Positions 6,289-9,764 of a DNA stretch of 9,764 nucleotides are shown piece after piece. Origin of the DNA: an uncultured Eubacteriales bacterium (GTDB lineage Bacteria; Bacillota; Clostridia; Monoglobales; UMGS1388); NCBI GenBank assembly GCA_900551345.1, contig URVP01000043.1, positions 1 to 9,764 on the forward strand. The letters are read 5' to 3'. The stretch's first letter is position 1; each line of letters begins with the position of its first letter. The notes beneath the pieces are model-generated. The model ran no database searches and was not told the origin of the DNA. It saw only the letters and a list, made by a program, of their open reading frames with translations. The translations under genes and the position numbers were made by a program.

Positions 6289-7293
6289 TCATTCATTGTC
6301 AAGATAAGCATCAATAAGGCTTATGCATGACTGTATATCTTGGATTGATGCAACGCTTATGGGTGAGTGTATATATCTGCACGGTACAGACACAGCGGCT
6401 GTTCTTATTCCGCTTTTCGCAATGTGTACAGCACTTGCATCATTACCACCCATGGTTGTCTGTTTGTATTGCCATGGTATATTGTTTTCCTGTGCGGTTT
6501 GCACTAGACTTTTAACCATTTCTCTGTCTGCTCTGGAACCTCGGTCAAATATGGAAATAGCTGCTCCGCAACCCGATTTGGTAGAAAATTCATAATCTTT
6601 ATCAATTGCCAGATCGGAACAGGTAGTACCTTCAATAACAATCGCTCTGTCGGGTGAAAGGTTAAAGGAGGCAACCCTTGCTCCTCTGCATCCCACCTCT
6701 TCCTGAACGGTAAATACAAAGTATATGTCATCATGGTATGAGTTTTTCATAAGTTCGGTCAAAATATAGCAGCCCGCTCTGTCATCCAGTGCCTTGCCGC
6801 ATATGGCTTTATCGGTAAGATAAAAACACTTTGTGTCAAAAGCAGCATATTCACCCGGTGAAACATATTTCAGCGCTTCCTCTTTACTTGAAGCTCCTAT
6901 ATCTATAAATAGGTTGCTTATCTTGTCTGCACCTGTTTCATTTTTATCCATCAAATGCTTCGGCTTGGAGCCTATAACGCCGCTGAGCCGGTTTTTTTGA
7001 GTTACTATGCCCTTTGATATAAGCACACGGGGGTCAATGCCGCCTACCGTGTCAAATTTAAGATAGCCGCCGTCGGTTACATCTGTTACAATGAATCCTA
7101 CCTCGTCCATATGTGCGCACAGCATGGTGGTACGATTGCTCTTGCTGCCTTTTTTATATGCAATTATATTACCTATATTATCCGTTTCCACCTTGTCGCA
7201 AAGAGGAGTGATGATTGGTACAATAATATCTCTTATCTGTTGCTCACATCCGCTTGGACCGAATGCATTGCACAGGTTTTCCAGTAATTTCAT
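6289..7293 (-). CDS. M42 family metallopeptidase (aminopeptidase), intact active site
   Basis: The product has 334 residues, a normal length for M42 (glutamyl/deblocking aminopeptidase, endoglucanase-M-like, PhTET family). These are cytoplasmic dinuclear-metal enzymes that form hollow tetrahedral dodecamers and trim peptides from the N-terminus. All expected residues are present: H61 and D63 in AHMDEVG, D170 in KALDDRAG, catalytic E198 and metal ligand E199 in VQEEVGCRG, E221 in IEGTTCSD, and H309 in RYIHSP. Residues of about 67-163 form the inserted dimerisation domain, with IGSKPKHL. The start ATG 7293 shares one base with the TAA of the upstream M42 gene, and GGAGGTG (7299-7305) lies five bases before it, so translation is coupled. 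The acidic second-metal ligand is Glu here and Asp in the sister gene, so the two proteins probably differ in specificity. Confidence 0.95.
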   Translation of the reverse strand: MKLLENLCNAFGPSGCEQQIRDIIVPIITPLCDKVETDNIGNIIAYKKGSKSNRTTMLCAHMDEVGFIVTDVTDGGYLKFDTVGGIDPRVLISKGIVTQKNRLSGVIGSKPKHLMDKNETGADKISNLFIDIGASSKEEALKYVSPGEYAAFDTKCFYLTDKAICGKALDDRAGCYILTELMKNSYHDDIYFVFTVQEEVGCRGARVASFNLSPDRAIVIEGTTCSDLAIDKDYEFSTKSGCGAAISIFDRGSRADREMVKSLVQTAQENNIPWQYKQTTMGGNDASAVHIAKSGIRTAAVSVPCRYIHSPISVASIQDIQSCISLIDAYLDNE

Positions 7294-8315
7294 TAAAGCA
7301 CCTCCCCGGCAAATTCGCTCAGGAGCTTGACCGTATTTTTTATATCCTCAAGGCTGACGGTTTCAATGTGAGAGTGCATATATCTGAGCGGAAAAGACAC
7401 AAGACCGCAGGGGATTCCTCCTGCCTGCACTTGAATTACCCAAGCGTCCGTGCCTGTGTTGTCGGCACAAACCTCCACCGTGTATGGAAGACTATTTTTT
7501 TCACAGACGGCTTTAAGTCCTTCAAAAATTTTCGGGTCGATGTTGGGACCTGCTCCTAGCGCAGCTCCGCTGCCCAACGGAAAACCGTCACCGGCATTAA
7601 CCATAGGCGTTATACCATGGGTTACATCCACAACTACAGCCATATCCGGCTTTATATTGTACGAGCCTACCTGCGCACCACGCATTCCCACTTCTTCCTG
7701 AACGGAAAGTAAAAATACAACTCTGCCTTTAAAACCTTTTTCTTTAAGCGCTTTTGCACACAGAAGAAGCGCAGCCGTACCGCCCCGGTTGTCTATGGAT
7801 TTTGAAGAATATATGTTGCCCAGTAGCGTTCTCGGCTTGGAGTTAAAGGAGATGCTGTCTCCTATTCGTACTTTTTGTGTCAGTTGCTCTTTTGTCATAT
7901 ATGTGTCGATAAATAAATCCTGGACTGTATATCTGTTTTTTGATTCGTCCGCAGTTTGAAGATGCGGAGGCTTTGCTCCGATTACTCCCGTTATATCTTC
8001 TCTGCCGTGAACGGTAACGGAGGAGGAGGGAAGAATGGCAGCGTCTATTCCGCCTATGGTTTGAAATTTAATCCGTCCGTTTTCTTCTATCCCGGAAACA
8101 ATAAGACCTATTTCGTCAATATGTGCCTCAAGCATTAAAGTTTTTCCTTCGCACTCGGGGTTTAAAATCGCCGTAACATTTCCCATGCTGTCTATTTCGG
8201 ATGTTTGACAGTAGTTGGAAAACATATCCCGTACCTTTTGCGAAAGGGGAAATTCATATCCGCTGACCCCTTTGGACATGGTCAGTTCATTTAATAAATC
8301 TGCAATTTCGTTCAT
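7293..8315 (-). CDS. M42 family metallopeptidase (aminopeptidase), intact active site
   Basis: The product has 340 residues of the M42 family. Active-site residues are complete: H65 and D67 in AHIDEIG, D175 in SIDNRGG (first Asp of the usual DDR kept, second replaced by Asn), E207 and E208 in VQEEVGMRG, D230 in VVDVTH, and H314 in RYMHSH. GTDAW (288-292) matches the GTDA loop of the family, and IGAKPPHL lies in the dimerisation domain. AAAGGA (8325-8330) is nine bases before ATG 8315. The gene begins 14 nt after the MurD fragment and ends in a one-base TAATG overlap with the next M42 gene. It belongs to a different M42 branch than its neighbour, judging by VDVTH versus IEGTT, so the pair is not a recent duplication (inference). 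Confidence 0.95.
   Translation of the reverse strand: MNEIADLLNELTMSKGVSGYEFPLSQKVRDMFSNYCQTSEIDSMGNVTAILNPECEGKTLMLEAHIDEIGLIVSGIEENGRIKFQTIGGIDAAILPSSSVTVHGREDITGVIGAKPPHLQTADESKNRYTVQDLFIDTYMTKEQLTQKVRIGDSISFNSKPRTLLGNIYSSKSIDNRGGTAALLLCAKALKEKGFKGRVVFLLSVQEEVGMRGAQVGSYNIKPDMAVVVDVTHGITPMVNAGDGFPLGSGAALGAGPNIDPKIFEGLKAVCEKNSLPYTVEVCADNTGTDAWVIQVQAGGIPCGLVSFPLRYMHSHIETVSLEDIKNTVKLLSEFAGEVL
7299..7305 (-). promoter_or_regulatory. Strong ribosome binding site inside the end of the upstream M42 gene
   Basis: GGAGGTG on the minus strand lies five bases before ATG 7293 and within the last codons of the preceding gene. With the TAATG overlap it supports reinitiation and matched synthesis of the first two M42 subunits. 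Confidence 0.7.
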
Positions 8316-8329
8316 AATTTCAAATCCTT

Positions 8330-8935
8330 TTAAAGTGATTTAACAATATCTTTAAAGCATTTGCCTCTTTCTGCAAAATTCTTAAAGGCGTCAAAGCTTG
8401 CACATGCCGGCGACAGCATAACCACATCGCCTTGCTCTGCGTTTTTTGCAGCGGCAAGAACTGCATCCTGCATGCTTTTGCACTTTACAATCGGTACGCT
8501 CTTTCCCGTCTTTTGCTGAGCATTTTTAACCGCCGCTTCAATTTTATCTGCCGTATCTCCTGAAAGATAAAGGGTTTTAACACGCTCGATTATATCAAAT
8601 CCGAAATCGTCAAAGGGTATGTGCTTGTCATAACCGCCTGCTATAAGAATTATCTTTTTATCAAAAGAGTAAAGTCCGGCTCTTGCCCTTGTGGGACTGC
8701 TTGCGATAGAGTCGTTATAGTATTTTACACCGTCCTTTTCTCGCACAAATTCTATGCGGTGCTCAACTCCGCCAAAATTTTTAGCTACGAAATTTATTGT
8801 TTCAATATCTGCCATCCCCCATACCGCACATATAGCCGTCATATAATTTTCTACATTGTGAATTCCGGGCAGGAGAATATCTTTTATATCAAGAATTTTT
8901 TCTTGAACTTGTTTGATATTTTTCAATTCATTCAT
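8330..8935 (-). CDS. murD: MurD (UDP-MurNAc-L-Ala:D-Glu ligase) C-terminal fragment, 5'-truncated
   Basis: The product has 201 residues, whereas MurD is about 450. Full MurD adds D-glutamate to UDP-MurNAc-L-Ala in the cytoplasm for peptidoglycan synthesis. Homology begins at about residue 12: ILLPGIHNVENYMTA is the end of the central domain. A complete C-terminal domain (PF02875) follows, with VEHRIEFV, YYNDSIASSPTRARAGL, ILIAGGYDKHIPFD and the final VVMLSPACASFDAFKNF. The N-terminal UDP-binding domain and the GTNGKT-type P-loop are absent, so it cannot be an active ligase alone. The first ten or so residues (MNELKNIKQV) match nothing I recognise and are AT-rich. GAGGT (8941-8945) precedes ATG 8935 by five bases, so the fragment may be translated. 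It sits 10 nt behind an unrelated glycan gene. It is best read as the remnant left by a recombination or as an assembly joint. Confidence 0.85.
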   Translation of the reverse strand: MNELKNIKQVQEKILDIKDILLPGIHNVENYMTAICAVWGMADIETINFVAKNFGGVEHRIEFVREKDGVKYYNDSIASSPTRARAGLYSFDKKIILIAGGYDKHIPFDDFGFDIIERVKTLYLSGDTADKIEAAVKNAQQKTGKSVPIVKCKSMQDAVLAAAKNAEQGDVVMLSPACASFDAFKNFAERGKCFKDIVKSL

Positions 8936-8945
8936 TTCAAACCTC

Positions 8946-9764
8946 TTATATTTTTTTTGCCAAATAATAATATCTACTCATAATCCTCTTTATACCTGGT
9001 ATCTTCATTGCAAATTTCGCAATAGCCTTAATGATCTTAAATATCTTCTCTTTCACGATATAAGAAAATGCTGAGTTTGTCCATCGATGTGGGTGTGTAC
9101 TTATGATTACCCTTAACGGTAAAGATTCCATCAAAGATTCTAAATCTTCAAAGGGTATATTTTTTTCATCACTATTGACAATATCATTATTAATAGGATC
9201 AAAAATTAACTTAAATTTTCGTCCTGCATCTGAAAAATAAACATAGTCCGTATGGTACTTTTCTTTATAATCCACCATAATATCAGCAATAGAAGGATAT
9301 AATTTTTGAACTTTGATGCTCCTAAAAAAATCACGATTAGATGTATATCCAACTCTTTCCACAACAGGATTACCATGCTGACAAACTGTAATAATTGGGA
9401 ATCCTAATTTTTCAAATTGTTGGCGATTAGTCTCAAATTCCATGATCGCCCCATTTAAATCCCCATGATTACTATCCATCACATCATAATGATAGGAAAT
9501 CTCATGTCCCATCTCTTGCATTTTTTTTAAAAGCTCTACATTGTTTTTATCTTCTAAAAGATAAGCATGAACATAATAAGACCCTCTGTGACCATATTGA
9601 TGCTCAATTTCTGCCAATCTATATGCTTTTGACACAGTATTTTCTATATCATGCTTTAACACTAAAAAAGTTGTTTTTTCTTCAGTGACTTCTTTAGCTG
9701 GAATAGAAATTAATCCCTTTTCCTTTAAACTTCTACAAAATTCATCCCATTTTTTGTATATAAA
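8946..9764 (-). CDS. Polysaccharide-deacetylase-like protein of a surface-glycan cluster (partial, 5' end outside window)
   Basis: The frame stays open to the right edge and adds 34 codons before the GTG at 9662, so 272 residues are visible and the true start lies outside. The upstream residues (YKKWDEFCRSLKEKG) and the LKHDIE motif (about 9645-9659) resemble the opening of NodB-type deacetylase relatives in which L(R/K)HD replaces the usual TFDDG. HRGSYYVHAYLL, GHEISYHYD (about 9483-9509) and STHPHRW (about 9081-9101) supply the histidines expected near a metal site. Such proteins occur in O-antigen or capsule gene clusters (family knowledge), but their substrate is unclear. The C-terminus is strongly basic and hydrophobic (KIIKAIAKFAMKIPGIKRI), suggesting membrane contact. 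The gene is far more AT-rich than the M42 genes, a sign of transfer. Confidence 0.75.
   Translation of the reverse strand, partial: FIYKKWDEFCRSLKEKGLISIPAKEVTEEKTTFLVLKHDIENTVSKAYRLAEIEHQYGHRGSYYVHAYLLEDKNNVELLKKMQEMGHEISYHYDVMDSNHGDLNGAIMEFETNRQQFEKLGFPIITVCQHGNPVVERVGYTSNRDFFRSIKVQKLYPSIADIMVDYKEKYHTDYVYFSDAGRKFKLIFDPINNDIVNSDEKNIPFEDLESLMESLPLRVIISTHPHRWTNSAFSYIVKEKIFKIIKAIAKFAMKIPGIKRIMSRYYYLAKKI

Noticed and set aside
9660..9662. GTG at 9662 as the start of the deacetylase-like gene
   Set aside because: The frame stays open to the window edge, and the residues upstream (YKKWDEFCRSLKEKG) belong to the family's N-terminus. The conserved HD motif would lie only three residues from this start.
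8330..9764. MurD fragment and the adjacent gene as one split MurD
   Set aside because: The adjacent 272 residues carry deacetylase-like motifs (LKHDIE, GHEISYHYD, STHPHRW) and no P-loop or UDP-binding features of MurD.
1..9764. CRISPR arrays, tRNA or rRNA genes, insertion sequences
   Set aside because: I saw no regularly spaced repeats, no tRNA-like cloverleaf with TTCRA arm, no rRNA motifs and no transposase reading frame in the window.

Overview
The window looks like chromosomal DNA of an anaerobic, low-to-mid GC Gram-positive bacterium of the class Clostridia. The evidence is consensus sigma-A type promoters (TTGACT-17-TATAAT and TTGAAA-17-TATACT), strong AGGAGG-type ribosome binding sites, secreted proteins with a copper-amine-oxidase-N-like domain or S-layer homology (SLH) domains, and no Gram-negative features. 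The species cannot be fixed from sequence reading alone.

Layout. Positions 1-1879 are on the plus strand: the last 21 codons of a gene with a C-terminal membrane-anchor-like tail, its terminator, a small exported protein of unknown function, and a secreted protein with a copper-amine-oxidase-N-like domain behind its own near-perfect promoter. Positions 1880-2145 are a convergent intergenic region with one terminator for each direction. From 2146 to the right edge everything is on the minus strand. In transcription order this runs: a partial polysaccharide-deacetylase-like gene (open at the right edge), a MurD fragment holding only the C-terminal part, three consecutive M42-family metallopeptidase genes, a PLP-dependent YnbB/methionine-gamma-lyase-family gene, and a secreted SLH-domain protein with its own promoter.

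How the genes work together. From the MurD fragment to the PLP enzyme the genes overlap or are spaced by at most 27 nt, so they are probably one transcription unit. The first two M42 genes keep all expected metal ligands and the catalytic glutamates. The third keeps the fold motifs and an intact, well-initiated reading frame, but has lost every first-shell metal ligand and the catalytic base, and part of its dimerisation-domain region is missing. It reads as a maintained pseudoenzyme. Because M42 enzymes assemble into tetrahedral dodecamers, it may be a non-catalytic subunit of a mixed particle (inference). The PLP enzyme downstream could act on sulfur amino acids released by the peptidases (inference).

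The right end shows a break. MurD lacks its N-terminal and ATP-binding parts and is fused by position to AT-rich DNA (about 30% GC by hand count against the mid-40s in the M42 genes) encoding a surface-polysaccharide-type gene. This is either the edge of a horizontally acquired glycan island or an assembly joint.
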